DNA from: Arsenicicoccus bolidensis DSM 15745
GTDB taxonomy: Bacteria > Actinomycetota > Actinomycetes > Actinomycetales > Dermatophilaceae
DNA: 64,000 bases
Direction: 5' to 3'
NCBI RefSeq assembly: GCF_000426385.1
Contig: NZ_AUFG01000015.1
Coordinates: 25,522 to 89,521 of the forward strand
Shown: piece by piece, positions 28,177 through 37,206 of the stretch
How the letters are laid out: the number at the start of each line of letters is the position of its first letter
How positions within the stretch are numbered: the first letter of the stretch is position 1
Position numbers and translations under genes: made by a program
The notes under the pieces: model-generated
The model's input: only the letters and a program-made list of their open reading frames with translations
Database searches by the model: none
Told to the model about the DNA's origin: nothing

Positions 28177-30522
28177 TCAGGTGACGGGCTCCGAGGCCGT
28201 GACGAGCTCGACCAGGCGACCGAGCAGGGACTCGTCCAGGGAGAGGGCCATCAGCTGCGAGACCACGTGCGCGCTGGCGGCACCGGACGTGATCACCTGC
28301 AGCGCAGCGGACTTCGCCTCGAACTCCACCTGCGCGGCGTCGAGGACGGCATAGGCCGCGGCGTGGATGTCGTTGTCCGCCAGCCGATCTGCGCCAAGGA
28401 TCCGACCCTCGACCCGCTGGGCAGGCGTCACCCCGGTGACGACGGCGACGACCGTATGCCGTCCCTCGTCGAGCACCGTGTCGCAGTCCACCGGGTCCCC
28501 GTCCACCGTGATCGCGAGGCTGGTGCCCGCGGGCACCCCCACCACCGCGAGCCGCCAGGTGCGCGAGGCGGGCACGACGTCGCTCGCGCCCTCGGTGGGT
28601 CCGACCACGACGGTGCGCGCCTCCCACCCGAGGCGGATCGGCGTCCGCGCAGCCCGCAGCGTCGCCTCGGGTGCCCCGTCGTCCTCGTAGAGCGTGAACG
28701 AGCCGTCCGCGCCCGCGTAGCAACGGATCTCGAGGTCGTCGGCCTCGTCGACGGAGAAGTCGTCCCCGCCGTCCGCGGCCAGCGGGAGGATGGCGCCGGC
28801 GCGCGCGAGCACGGGGATCGTCGACAGGTCGCGGTAGGCGACCAGGCGGCGGTCGCCGGCATACCTCCAGCCGGTGGTGACGTCCCACCAGTCACCCGGC
28901 GGCAGCCACGTCTGGACGCGCCCGAGACCGCAGCGCGCGTCGCCGGGCTCGGTGATCGGCGCGACGAGCAGCTCGGAGCCGTAGAGGTAGGTGTTGCGCG
29001 CCTCGTAGGCCTCCTCGCGCCAAGGGAGCTCGTGGTAGAGCGGCTCCACGAGCGGCCGGCCCTGGACGCTCGCCCGCTCGGCCATCGTGTAGAGGTAGGG
29101 CACGAGGCGGTGCCGGAACCGAAGCCACTCGCCCATGACCCGCTCGGCGAGCGGGCCGTAGCGCCAGGGCTCCTTGCCGCTGAACGGGTTCGCCGCGCTG
29201 TGCAGGCGCGTGATCGGCGACATGACCCCGAGCTGGACCCAGCGCACGGCCAGCTCGTCGTCCTTGACGCCCCACATGTGGCCACCGATGTCGTGGCTCC
29301 ACCAGCCGTAGCCGATGTTGGACGCCGTCGCGGTGAAGTACGGCTGGAAGGCCAGCGACGCCCACGAGATGACCGCGTCGCCGGAGAATCCCACCGGGTA
29401 GCGGTGCGAGCCCGGACCGGCGTAGCGGCTGAAGATCATGGGCCGCACGCCCGTCGAGGCCAGCTCGTGGAAGTGGCGGTCGTTGAGCGCCCACAGCGGG
29501 TCCAGGCCGGGGAGCCGCGAGTAGGGCCCCGACTGCCAGTCGATCCACCAGAAGTCGACGCCGAGACGCTCCAGCGGGTGCGCGACGTGCTCGAAGAACG
29601 CTGCGAGATAACGCTCGTCGGTGACGTCGAAGGACAGCGGCGCCTCCGTCGCGGGGTCGACGCCCAGCGACCGCGCCATGCGCGGATAGGCCTCCTCGAA
29701 CGCCCGCACCCCGTCCGCCGGGTGGTCGTTGAGCGTGACCCGCATCCCCCGATCATGAAGCCAGTCAAGGAAGCCCGCCGGGTCGGGGAACAGCTCGCGG
29801 TCGAAGGTGTAGCCCGTCCACCCGCTGCCGAACCGCGGGTCCGGGTCCGTGATATGCCAGTCCATGTCGAGGACGGCGACCGAGAAGGGCAGCCGCTCGC
29901 TCGCGAATCGCTCGACCAGACGGCGGTACTCGTCGTCGGAGTAGCGGTGGTAGCGGCTCCACCAGTTGCCCAGGGCGTAGCGCGGCACGAGCGGCGTCGG
30001 CCCGGTGAGGGCGTAGTAGTCGCGCAGCGCGGCGCGGTAGTCGCGGCCGTGGGCGAAGACGTAGAGGTCGATGGCGCCGGCAGGGCGGGGCTCGAGCCCG
30101 TCCTCGCCCTGCACGAGCGACCGGGAGTCGTCGAGGACGGCGAAACCGTTGCGGGACAGGACACCTGGCTCCAAGGGGATCTCACCGTCGGCCTTGTCGA
30201 GGGTCCGCGCCGTGCCCCCGAGCGTCTCGAAGGGCTCGGCGAACCGCCATACGGAGTGGTAGCTGGACACGCCCCCGCGCACCTGGAGCGAGAGCCCCTC
30301 GGGGCTGAACGGCCCCTCGTCGTAGCTGAGGTGGAAGCCGTCGGTGACCACCTCGACCCCCTGGGTGGTGCGGGTGACCTCGGTCTGCACCTCTCCGAGA
30401 TCACGGTGCAGCACGACCTGGGTCGGGCGGTCCTCGAACCTCCCGTCGAGGGACTGCTCGAGACGCACGAGCTGCGGGGTGAGGACGGTGATCCGGTAGG
30501 TGTCGCCGGTGACGGTCGTCAT
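28177..30522 (-). CDS. Glycoside hydrolase family 31 (alpha-glucosidase/alpha-xylosidase type)
   Basis: The 781-residue enzyme has the GH31 layout: an N-terminal beta domain, a catalytic TIM barrel and C-terminal beta sheets. The nucleophile Asp328 is in DFWWIDWQSG, and the acid/base Asp382 in GFSGDAVISW. VAVLDMDWHITDPD and GYGWWSHDIGGHMWG are further family landmarks. No signal peptide is visible, so it acts on imported alpha-linked glycosides. The WWSHDIGGH variant belongs to a GH31 branch whose substrates are diverse, so glucoside versus xyloside is open. ATG 30522 gives MTTVTGDTYRI, the conserved beginning. About 100 C-terminal residues are helical and may be a lineage-specific addition. 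Confidence 0.88.
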   Translation of the reverse strand: MTTVTGDTYRITVLTPQLVRLEQSLDGRFEDRPTQVVLHRDLGEVQTEVTRTTQGVEVVTDGFHLSYDEGPFSPEGLSLQVRGGVSSYHSVWRFAEPFETLGGTARTLDKADGEIPLEPGVLSRNGFAVLDDSRSLVQGEDGLEPRPAGAIDLYVFAHGRDYRAALRDYYALTGPTPLVPRYALGNWWSRYHRYSDDEYRRLVERFASERLPFSVAVLDMDWHITDPDPRFGSGWTGYTFDRELFPDPAGFLDWLHDRGMRVTLNDHPADGVRAFEEAYPRMARSLGVDPATEAPLSFDVTDERYLAAFFEHVAHPLERLGVDFWWIDWQSGPYSRLPGLDPLWALNDRHFHELASTGVRPMIFSRYAGPGSHRYPVGFSGDAVISWASLAFQPYFTATASNIGYGWWSHDIGGHMWGVKDDELAVRWVQLGVMSPITRLHSAANPFSGKEPWRYGPLAERVMGEWLRFRHRLVPYLYTMAERASVQGRPLVEPLYHELPWREEAYEARNTYLYGSELLVAPITEPGDARCGLGRVQTWLPPGDWWDVTTGWRYAGDRRLVAYRDLSTIPVLARAGAILPLAADGGDDFSVDEADDLEIRCYAGADGSFTLYEDDGAPEATLRAARTPIRLGWEARTVVVGPTEGASDVVPASRTWRLAVVGVPAGTSLAITVDGDPVDCDTVLDEGRHTVVAVVTGVTPAQRVEGRILGADRLADNDIHAAAYAVLDAAQVEFEAKSAALQVITSGAASAHVVSQLMALSLDESLLGRLVELVTASEPVT

Positions 30523-30582
30523 GCCCTCGAACCTACCGGCGGCGAGGGCATCGACCGGCCTTCGCACCGCAGGCTGATGCCT

Positions 30583-33213
30583 CTACCCCCGGCGGGTCTG
30601 GGCGCGGAGCGCGCGCAGGACGTGGTCGCGCTGCTCGATCACCAGCCGCCGCAGCCCGCCCGGCGCCGACGGGTGCTCGTCGAGCCAGGCCTGCGCGGCG
30701 ACCGGGACCGGGTGCGCCTCGGGCTCCTGCCCCGGCTCTAGGTCGGCGCCGCGTGGGAACAGCCCGAGCACGGCTCGGGATGCCAGCTCCTGGCTGCGGG
30801 AGTCCCAGATGCCTTCCAGCGCAGCGAAGTACGCGGGCACGAGCTCTGCCGTCAGCGCCGCCTGACCCGGCTGGGCGTAGCCCGTGGTCCAGGCCGACAC
30901 GAGATCGTTGGTGAGGCTGGTGTCCTCGACGACCGTGCGGAAGGCCTCGCGCTTGAGCTCCGCCCGCGGGTATGACGCGAGCGCCGCCCGGTGCCGCACC
31001 GGCGCCAGGGACGTGCGGTCCTGCTGCAGCTCGGCGTCCAGCTCGCTCGGCGCGACGCGGTCCTGCGCGGCCAGCGACTGCAGGAAGGCCCAGCGCAGCT
31101 CGGGGTCGAGGGCCAGCCCCTCGACGTCGGCCGCCCCCTCGAGCAGCGAACGCACGCGGTCGGCGTGCCGCGGGCTCGTGGCCGACCCGGACGCGAGCAC
31201 GCGTGCCCACACCAGCTGCGCCCCGGACCCCGGCTCGGCCGCCTCGAGCTCGCGCACCACCCCGTCGAGGAAGGCCTCGCGGATCGCCGGGCGGGAGGAG
31301 GCCGGGGCATAGGCCTCGACCGCGGTCTGGGCGTTGGCGGTCACGTTGGCCAGCAGGGCCACGTCCTCCTCGCGGGGCGCGTGGTCGAGCACCAGGCGCA
31401 CGTAGTCCTCGGCGGGGAGCTCTCCGTCGCGGCAGGAGTTCCACAACGCCGACCAGAGCACGGCGCGGGTGAGGGACGACCCGATCGAGCTCAGGTGACC
31501 GCGAGCGGCGGCCAGCGAGCGGTCGTCGAGCCGCACCTTGGCATAGGTGAGGTCGTCGTCGTTGACCACGACCAGGTCGGGCACCGGCAGGCCGGCCGCC
31601 TCGGTCACCTCGTGCTCGTCGGTCGTCAGGTCCAGCTCGATCCGCGAGGTGCGCTCCAGCGAGTCTCCTTGCAGGGCATACAGACCCACGACGAGACGGT
31701 GCGGGCGGGTCACCGGCTCACCCGTCATCGCGTCGACCGCCTCCTGGCGCAGCACCAGGCGCTCGACCACCCCGTCGCGCTCCACGACCTCCGGCGTGAG
31801 TGTCCCGATGCCGGCCGTCTGCAGCCAGAGCCGGCTCCACCCGCCGAGGTCGCGGCCGGACGCCGCCTCCAGGGCGGTGAGCAGGTCCGCGAGCCCGGTC
31901 GAGGAGTAGGCGTGGTCTCGGAAGTACTGCCGGGCGCCCGCGAAGAACTCGTCCTTGCCGACGTAGGCCACGAGCTGCTTGAGGACGGACGCGCCCTTGG
32001 CGTAGGTGATCCCGTCGAAGTTCTGCTTGGCAGCCTCGACGTCCGGGATGTCCGCGACGATCGGGTGGGTCGTCGGCAGCTGGTCCTGCAGGTAGGCCCA
32101 GGCCTTGCGCCGCGCGCAGAAGGGGGTCCACGCGTCGGTGAACTCCGTTGCGCGCGCGTTGGCCTCGGTCCCCATGTAGTCCGCGAAGGACTCCTTGAGC
32201 CACAGGTCGTCCCACCAGCGCGGCGTCACGAGGTCGCCGAACCACATGTGCGCCATCTCGTGCAGGATCGTGTTGGAGCGCAGCTCGTGCTGGGAGCGCG
32301 TGGCCGCGGACTGGAAGACGTAGCCCGCGTCGCGGAAGGTCACCAGGCCGGGGTTCTCCATCGCGCCGAGGTTGTACTCCGGCACGAAGATCGAGTCGTA
32401 CTTGCCCCAGGGATAAGGGAAGTCGTAGTGCTCGTGGAAGAAGTCCAGGCCGCGGCGCGTGGTGTCGAGGATCCGCTCGCCGTCGAAGGACCCCACCAGG
32501 GAGCGGCGGCACAGGGCGGCCAGCGGCACCTCGAGCTGCGTGCCGTCGGGGCCGCCGCGGCGCCATACGTCCTCGACCCGGTGGTAGGGGCCGGCGGCCA
32601 CGCAGGTGATGTAGGTCGACAGCGGAGGCGTGGGCGCGTGCACCTGCCGCACCAGCTGGACCCCGTCGACCCTGGTGCCGGCCGAGTCCCGTGACGCCAC
32701 AGGCTGGTTGGCGAGCAGCTCCCAGTCGGCGCGGCCGGTGAGCACGACCGTGAACCGGCCCTTGAGGTCCGGCTGGTCGAAGCCTGCGAACACGCGGCGG
32801 GCGTCGGCCGGCTCGAAGTGCGTGTAGAGATAGACCTCGTCGTCCACGGGGTCCTGGTAGCGGTGCAGACCCTCCCCGGACCGCGAGTAGGCTCCCTCGC
32901 CCTCGACCGTCACCACGTTGTCCCCACCGACGCCGTCCCCACCGACGAGCAGGCCCCGCAGCTGCACCCGGTTGCCGTCATGCTCGACCTCGACGTCCGT
33001 GCCGTTGACCACGACGCGGTGGACCACCGGCCCGAGGAAGTCCAGGAAGGTCTCCGGCGTCGTAGCGGCGAAGGTCACGGTGGTGCGGGTGGGAAAGGTC
33101 GCCCGGGCGAGATCATCGGCCCCCGACAGGTCCAGCTCCACCTCGTAGGTCGCGACGCCCAGGTGCTCGGACCGGTGCTGCGCCTCGCTGCGCAGGAGGT
33201 TGCGGGTGCTCAT
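30583..33213 (-). CDS. pepN: Aminopeptidase N (M1 family)
   Basis: The 876-residue cytoplasmic zinc aminopeptidase removes N-terminal residues from peptides. The exopeptidase motif GAMEN is at 283-287 and the zinc site HEMAH at 318-322, with the third ligand Glu341 in KESFADYMG. The N-terminal beta domain and a long helical ERAP1-like C-terminal domain complete the family length. The ATG at 33213 is the natural start. A GNAT gene lies 23 bases upstream on the same strand and may be co-transcribed. Confidence 0.96.
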   Translation of the reverse strand: MSTRNLLRSEAQHRSEHLGVATYEVELDLSGADDLARATFPTRTTVTFAATTPETFLDFLGPVVHRVVVNGTDVEVEHDGNRVQLRGLLVGGDGVGGDNVVTVEGEGAYSRSGEGLHRYQDPVDDEVYLYTHFEPADARRVFAGFDQPDLKGRFTVVLTGRADWELLANQPVASRDSAGTRVDGVQLVRQVHAPTPPLSTYITCVAAGPYHRVEDVWRRGGPDGTQLEVPLAALCRRSLVGSFDGERILDTTRRGLDFFHEHYDFPYPWGKYDSIFVPEYNLGAMENPGLVTFRDAGYVFQSAATRSQHELRSNTILHEMAHMWFGDLVTPRWWDDLWLKESFADYMGTEANARATEFTDAWTPFCARRKAWAYLQDQLPTTHPIVADIPDVEAAKQNFDGITYAKGASVLKQLVAYVGKDEFFAGARQYFRDHAYSSTGLADLLTALEAASGRDLGGWSRLWLQTAGIGTLTPEVVERDGVVERLVLRQEAVDAMTGEPVTRPHRLVVGLYALQGDSLERTSRIELDLTTDEHEVTEAAGLPVPDLVVVNDDDLTYAKVRLDDRSLAAARGHLSSIGSSLTRAVLWSALWNSCRDGELPAEDYVRLVLDHAPREEDVALLANVTANAQTAVEAYAPASSRPAIREAFLDGVVRELEAAEPGSGAQLVWARVLASGSATSPRHADRVRSLLEGAADVEGLALDPELRWAFLQSLAAQDRVAPSELDAELQQDRTSLAPVRHRAALASYPRAELKREAFRTVVEDTSLTNDLVSAWTTGYAQPGQAALTAELVPAYFAALEGIWDSRSQELASRAVLGLFPRGADLEPGQEPEAHPVPVAAQAWLDEHPSAPGGLRRLVIEQRDHVLRALRAQTRRG

Positions 33214-33236
33214 GGCGCGACCCTATCCAACCCGGG

Positions 33237-33848
33237 CTACTCCCCCAGCGCGGCCTCGTCGTCGGCGAGCTGCTCGCCGCGGAGCCCCACGGCGTCGAGG
33301 CGCCAGAACACGTCCGGATAGACGAGGGCGCCGGTCATCCAGTCCTCGTAGGCCGGCAGGGTGACCACCTGGAAGGCCGGGTCGGGAATCCGTCGGGACG
33401 GGGCCACGAAGCCGAGCCGCGAGGCACGCTCGAAGCCGAATCGCGTGTAGTAGAGCGGGGATCCCTCGAGGAACACCAGGGGGTGGTCGCCCCCGCTGGC
33501 CTCCGCGAGCGCGAACTCGACCAGGGCGCCGCCGATCCCGCGGGACTGCCACTCCGGGGCCACCGAGAGGGGTGACAGCACCAGGACCCGGACCAGTCGC
33601 GGCAGGGCGTCGACCCAGGCCCGCGTCATCATGACGTGCCCCACCACCTCGCCGCCGATCTCGGCGACGTAGGAGTGCCCCGCCTCGGCCGCCGAGTCGG
33701 CGCGCAGCAGGCTGACCAGGTCCGCGACGGTGGGCTCCTCCACGAAGGCGCGCGCCACGAGGTCGCGCACGGCGGCGTGGTCACGCGTGTCCTCGGGTCG
33801 GATGGTCAACCCCTCGGGGGTGGGGCGTCGGGGCTCGGTCTCCGGCAT
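33237..33848 (-). CDS. GNAT-family N-acetyltransferase
   Basis: The 203-residue protein has the GNAT acetyl-CoA fold: VVGHVMMTRAWV, then LSPLSVAPEWQSRGIGGALV, which is the pyrophosphate-binding motif (Q/RxxGxG/A), and a late VFLEGSPLYYTRFGFERA. The last block is typical of the YhbS-like predicted acetyltransferases. The acceptor is unknown. The start is ATG 33848; an in-frame GTG at 33854 is equally close and neither has a clear Shine-Dalgarno. It precedes pepN by 23 bases. Confidence 0.85.
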   Translation of the reverse strand: MPETEPRRPTPEGLTIRPEDTRDHAAVRDLVARAFVEEPTVADLVSLLRADSAAEAGHSYVAEIGGEVVGHVMMTRAWVDALPRLVRVLVLSPLSVAPEWQSRGIGGALVEFALAEASGGDHPLVFLEGSPLYYTRFGFERASRLGFVAPSRRIPDPAFQVVTLPAYEDWMTGALVYPDVFWRLDAVGLRGEQLADDEAALGE

Positions 33849-33893
33849 GGCCACAGGGTGTCAGAGGCCCCCTCGCCCGTCTAGCGTGGCCGT

Positions 33894-34739
33894 ATGACGC
33901 CCGCGCCACCCGCCCACCCGGACAGTGCGGGACCCACCCGCCCGGACCCTTCACTTCTCGACTCCACCACCCCCGCCTACTACCTCGCCCTCGGCGACGG
34001 GAGGTACCAGCCCACGCTGCACGCCCAGGGCGCCTGGAACCCCTGGGAGCAGCACATGGGACCCGTGGCCGGCCTGCTCGCGCACGCCGTCGAACGGCAC
34101 GCCCCGCGCGAGGACATGCAGCTGGCGCGCATCACCTACGACATCCTCGGCGTGATCCCCGCCTCCGAGGTCGAGGTCCGGTGCGAGACGGTGCGTCCGG
34201 GGCGGACCATCGAGCTCGTCGAGGCGACCCTGTATGCCGGGAGCAAGGCCGTGGTGCGGGCCACCGCCTGGCGGCTGGTCCGGCAGGACACCGCCGAGGT
34301 CGCGGGGGGCTTCCACGCCGGTATGCCGCATCACGACGAGGTCGCGGCCCGCAGCTACGAGGGGGTCTGGGGCGGCGGCTTCATCGGATCGCTGCACTTC
34401 CGGTCCGTCGACGGCGGCGAGCCCGGCCGGGGGCGCGTCTGGATCAGCACCGATCTGGACCTCGTCAGCGGCGAGGAGACCTCGGACGTGGCGCGGTTGC
34501 TGGGCCTGGTCGACACCGCCAACGGCGTGGCTGTGCGGCAGCACCCCGGGGAGTGGATGTTCCCCAACGTCGACCTCACGGTGCACCTGTTCCGCACGCC
34601 CACGCACGGCTGGCTGGGCCTCGACACCGAGGTCACCTTCGGCGAGACGGGTCTCGGGCTGACCTCGACCGACCTCTACGACGAGCACGGACCCATCGGT
34701 CGGGCGGAGCAGATCCTGACGGTGCGCCGACTGCCCTGA
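33894..34739 (+). CDS. Acyl-CoA thioesterase-like protein (double hotdog)
   Basis: The 281-residue protein has two hotdog repeats of the TesB/4HBT_3 type. The first contains GAWNPWEQHMGPVAGLLAHA and LARITYDILGVIPASEV; the second contains VDTANGVAVRQHPGEWMFPN and LTVHLFRTPTHGWLGLDTEV with FGETGLGLTSTDLYDEHGP. It likely hydrolyses acyl-CoA thioesters in the cytoplasm. It is divergent from the GNAT gene, and its start ATG lies within the local octamer GTATGACG. It stands 125 bases before the aminotransferase gene. Confidence 0.83.
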   Translation: MTPAPPAHPDSAGPTRPDPSLLDSTTPAYYLALGDGRYQPTLHAQGAWNPWEQHMGPVAGLLAHAVERHAPREDMQLARITYDILGVIPASEVEVRCETVRPGRTIELVEATLYAGSKAVVRATAWRLVRQDTAEVAGGFHAGMPHHDEVAARSYEGVWGGGFIGSLHFRSVDGGEPGRGRVWISTDLDLVSGEETSDVARLLGLVDTANGVAVRQHPGEWMFPNVDLTVHLFRTPTHGWLGLDTEVTFGETGLGLTSTDLYDEHGPIGRAEQILTVRRLP

Positions 34740-34864
34740 CTGGTCCCGTGGCAGCCGGGATGTGGGGTCCGGCCCCCGGGTCGCTACAGTGCGAGGGAGG
34801 ACGGTCCCGCACCCGGGGTCGATCCACGTCACCGACGACACACCACTCGTAGGGAGATTCAGCA

Positions 34865-36061
34865 ATGGCGCTGGCACGACGACTTTCTCGCCTCGGCACG
34901 GAGACGGCCTTCGCCGTCTCGGCCGCGGCGGCGGCCTGGGGGGCCAAGGGCAACGACATCTACCCCTTCCACCTCGGCGACATCGACCTGGCCACCCCGG
35001 CCCACATCACCGAGGCCATGAACCGGGCGATCGCGGACGGCAAGACCGGCTACTGCCCCGGCCCCGGCATCCCGGCCCTGCGCGAGGCCATGGCCGCCGA
35101 CATCAACCGGCTCCGCGGCACGGCATACACGGCCGAAAACGTCGCGATCCAGCCCGGCGGCAAGCCGGTGATCACCAAGTTCCTGCAGGCCGTGATGGAC
35201 GAGGGCGACGAGGTCCTCTATCCCAACCCGGGGTTCCCGATCTACGAGTCGCAGATCGAGTACCTCGGCGGCGTGGCCAAGGCCTACCGCTACCTCCCGA
35301 CCGAGCGCGGCTTCGCGATCGACCTGGAGCAGGTGCGCTCGCTGATCACGCCCCGGACCCGGGCGATCATCTACAACGACCTGCAGAACCCCATCTCCGC
35401 CGAGTCGACCCAGGAGGAGCGCGAGGCCATCGCCGCGATCGCGCAGGAGCACGACCTGTGGGTGCTGTCGGACGAGGCCTACTTCGAGACGCGCTACTCC
35501 GGTGAGTCGCACTCGATCTCGTCGATCGACGGGATGGCGGACCGCACCGTCATCCTCTACACCTTCTCCAAGAAGTTCGCGATGACGGGGTGGCGGCTCG
35601 GCGCGGGGATCGCTCCCGTCGAGGTGGCCCAGGTGTTCTCGACCATGAACACCAACAACGAGTCGTGCACGACCCACTTCATCCAGCACGCGGGGATCGC
35701 CGGCCTCACCGGCGACCAGCAGCCGGTCCAGGACATGCTCGACGTCCTGCGTGGCCGCCGCGACGCCGCGTGCGAGGTCATCAACCAGATCCCGGGCGTG
35801 GACGTCGCGACCCCGGAGTCGACGTTCTACCTGTTCCCGGACGTCACCGAGGCGGTGCGGCAGGTGGGTGCCGCGGACGTCGACGACTTCGCGACGCAGG
35901 CCCTGCACGCCACGGGCGTGTCCTTCTGCACGCGCAACCACTTCGGACGCCGTCAGCCGGGCGAGGACCGCGACTACATCCGGTTCGCCTACTCCGGCAT
36001 CAGCGAGGACCGCATCCGCGAGGGCCTCGGCAAGCTCAAGGATTGGATCGAGAGCAAGTGA
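34865..36061 (+). CDS. Class I/II pyridoxal-phosphate aminotransferase
   Basis: The 398-residue enzyme is of the aspartate-aminotransferase fold I. The PLP lysine is in TFSKKFAMTGWRLG. SDEAYFETRY corresponds to the conserved Asp/Tyr pair, and the C-terminal arginine is in YIRFAYSG. The usual NNPTG-like stretch is altered to NDLQNPISAEST, which separates it from ordinary AspC. The gene sits directly before a D-2-hydroxyacid dehydrogenase with overlapping or nearly overlapping ends, so it may supply or drain 2-oxo acids such as hydroxypyruvate or glyoxylate. AGGGAGA precedes ATG 34865. Confidence 0.88.
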   Translation: MALARRLSRLGTETAFAVSAAAAAWGAKGNDIYPFHLGDIDLATPAHITEAMNRAIADGKTGYCPGPGIPALREAMAADINRLRGTAYTAENVAIQPGGKPVITKFLQAVMDEGDEVLYPNPGFPIYESQIEYLGGVAKAYRYLPTERGFAIDLEQVRSLITPRTRAIIYNDLQNPISAESTQEEREAIAAIAQEHDLWVLSDEAYFETRYSGESHSISSIDGMADRTVILYTFSKKFAMTGWRLGAGIAPVEVAQVFSTMNTNNESCTTHFIQHAGIAGLTGDQQPVQDMLDVLRGRRDAACEVINQIPGVDVATPESTFYLFPDVTEAVRQVGAADVDDFATQALHATGVSFCTRNHFGRRQPGEDRDYIRFAYSGISEDRIREGLGKLKDWIESK

Positions 36062-36075
36062 GCGGGGACAACGCG

Positions 36076-37041
36076 ATGAAGGTCGTCATCACCAACAAGA
36101 TCCCGCAGTCGGCCGTCGACGCCCTCCGGGCCGAGCACGACGTCGTCTTCTACCACGACGCCGACGACTGCATCACGCGCGAGGCCTGCCTCGAGGCCGT
36201 GCGCGGCGCCGACGCCGTCGTCACCCTGCTGACCGAGAAGGTCGACGACGAGTTCCTGGACGCGTGCGGCGGCCAGCTCAAGGTCGTCGCCAACGTCGCG
36301 GTGGGCTACAACAACATCGACGTCCCGGCCTGCGAGCGCCGCGGCGTGATCGCCACCAACACCCCGAAGGTCCTGACCGAGACCACGGCGGACACGGCCT
36401 TCGGCCTGATGCTGATGGTCACGCGGCGGTTCGGCGAGGGCGAGCGGGTCATCCGCTCCCGCACGCCGTGGCAGTGGGGCATGTTCTACCTGCTCGGGAT
36501 GGGCCTTCAGGACAAGACCCTCGGCATCGTCGGCATGGGGCAGATCGGCATCGCCATGGCCCGTCGCGCCAAGGCCTTCGGCATGGACGTCGTCTACTCC
36601 GACGCCTACGAGCTGGCCGCGGACGTGGCCGGGGAGCTCGGTGCGCGCAAGGTCGAGCTGGACGAGCTCTTCGAGACCTCGGACGTCGTCTCGCTGCACT
36701 GCCCGCTGATGGACTCGACGCACCACCTCGTCGACGCCGACGCGCTGAAGCGGATGAAGAAGACCGCCTACCTGATCAACTCCGCCCGCGGACCCATCGT
36801 CGACGAGGCCGCGCTCGTGGCAGCCCTCGAGGCCGGCGAGATCGCGGGTGCGGGGCTCGACGTCTTCGAGGCCGAGCCGACCGTGCACGAGGGTCTGATC
36901 GACCGCGACGACGTCGTGCTGCTCCCCCACCTGGGCTCGGCGACGGTCGAGACGCGCACGGCCATGGCCGAGCTCGCGGCGCAGAACGTCCTCGACGTCC
37001 TGGCCGGCAAGCCTCCGGTCACCCCCGTCACCAAGGCCTGA
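36076..37041 (+). CDS. D-2-hydroxyacid dehydrogenase (glyoxylate/hydroxypyruvate reductase type)
   Basis: The 321-residue NAD(P)-dependent enzyme has the D-isomer dehydrogenase fold. The nucleotide loop is GIVGMGQIG, and the catalytic Arg, Glu and His lie in NSARGPIVDE, LDVFEAEP and LLPHLGSAT. The short length without an ACT domain argues for a glyoxylate/hydroxypyruvate reductase rather than a SerA. ATG 36076 gives the family-typical MKVVITN and has GGGGA upstream; GTG 36058, which overlaps the aminotransferase stop, is an alternative. With the glycerate kinase that faces it, this could take glyoxylate or hydroxypyruvate to glycerate and then to a phosphoglycerate. Confidence 0.9.
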   Translation: MKVVITNKIPQSAVDALRAEHDVVFYHDADDCITREACLEAVRGADAVVTLLTEKVDDEFLDACGGQLKVVANVAVGYNNIDVPACERRGVIATNTPKVLTETTADTAFGLMLMVTRRFGEGERVIRSRTPWQWGMFYLLGMGLQDKTLGIVGMGQIGIAMARRAKAFGMDVVYSDAYELAADVAGELGARKVELDELFETSDVVSLHCPLMDSTHHLVDADALKRMKKTAYLINSARGPIVDEAALVAALEAGEIAGAGLDVFEAEPTVHEGLIDRDDVVLLPHLGSATVETRTAMAELAAQNVLDVLAGKPPVTPVTKA

Positions 37042-37054
37042 CCCCGGCTCGTAT

Positions 37055-37097
37055 GACGCCCCCTGGCCCCGCCGCGACGCGGGGTCGGGGGGGCGTC
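37055..37097. terminator. Strong hairpin between converging genes
   Basis: GACGCCCCCTGGCCCCGC pairs with GCGGGGTCGGGGGGGCGTC around CGCGAC. It follows the dehydrogenase stop by 13 bases and could serve glycerate kinase from the other side. GTATGACG overlaps the left arm. Confidence 0.75.
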
Positions 37098-37206
37098 GTG
37101 CACGCCGTCTCACCGCACCGCACCCGTCTCACCCTGCAACCCGAGACACCCTCGCCAACGGCGCCAGCGGACGGCAGCCGCCAACGATGCAGGGGCGGCG
37201 AGCGCG

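Noticed and set aside
26083..30741. A 1552-codon open frame on the plus strand
   Set aside because: It is antisense to the penicillin-binding protein and GH31 genes, which have clear motifs. High GC with G/C-ending codons leaves the opposite frame open; the translation shows only Arg/Gly/Ala/Asp-rich sequence.
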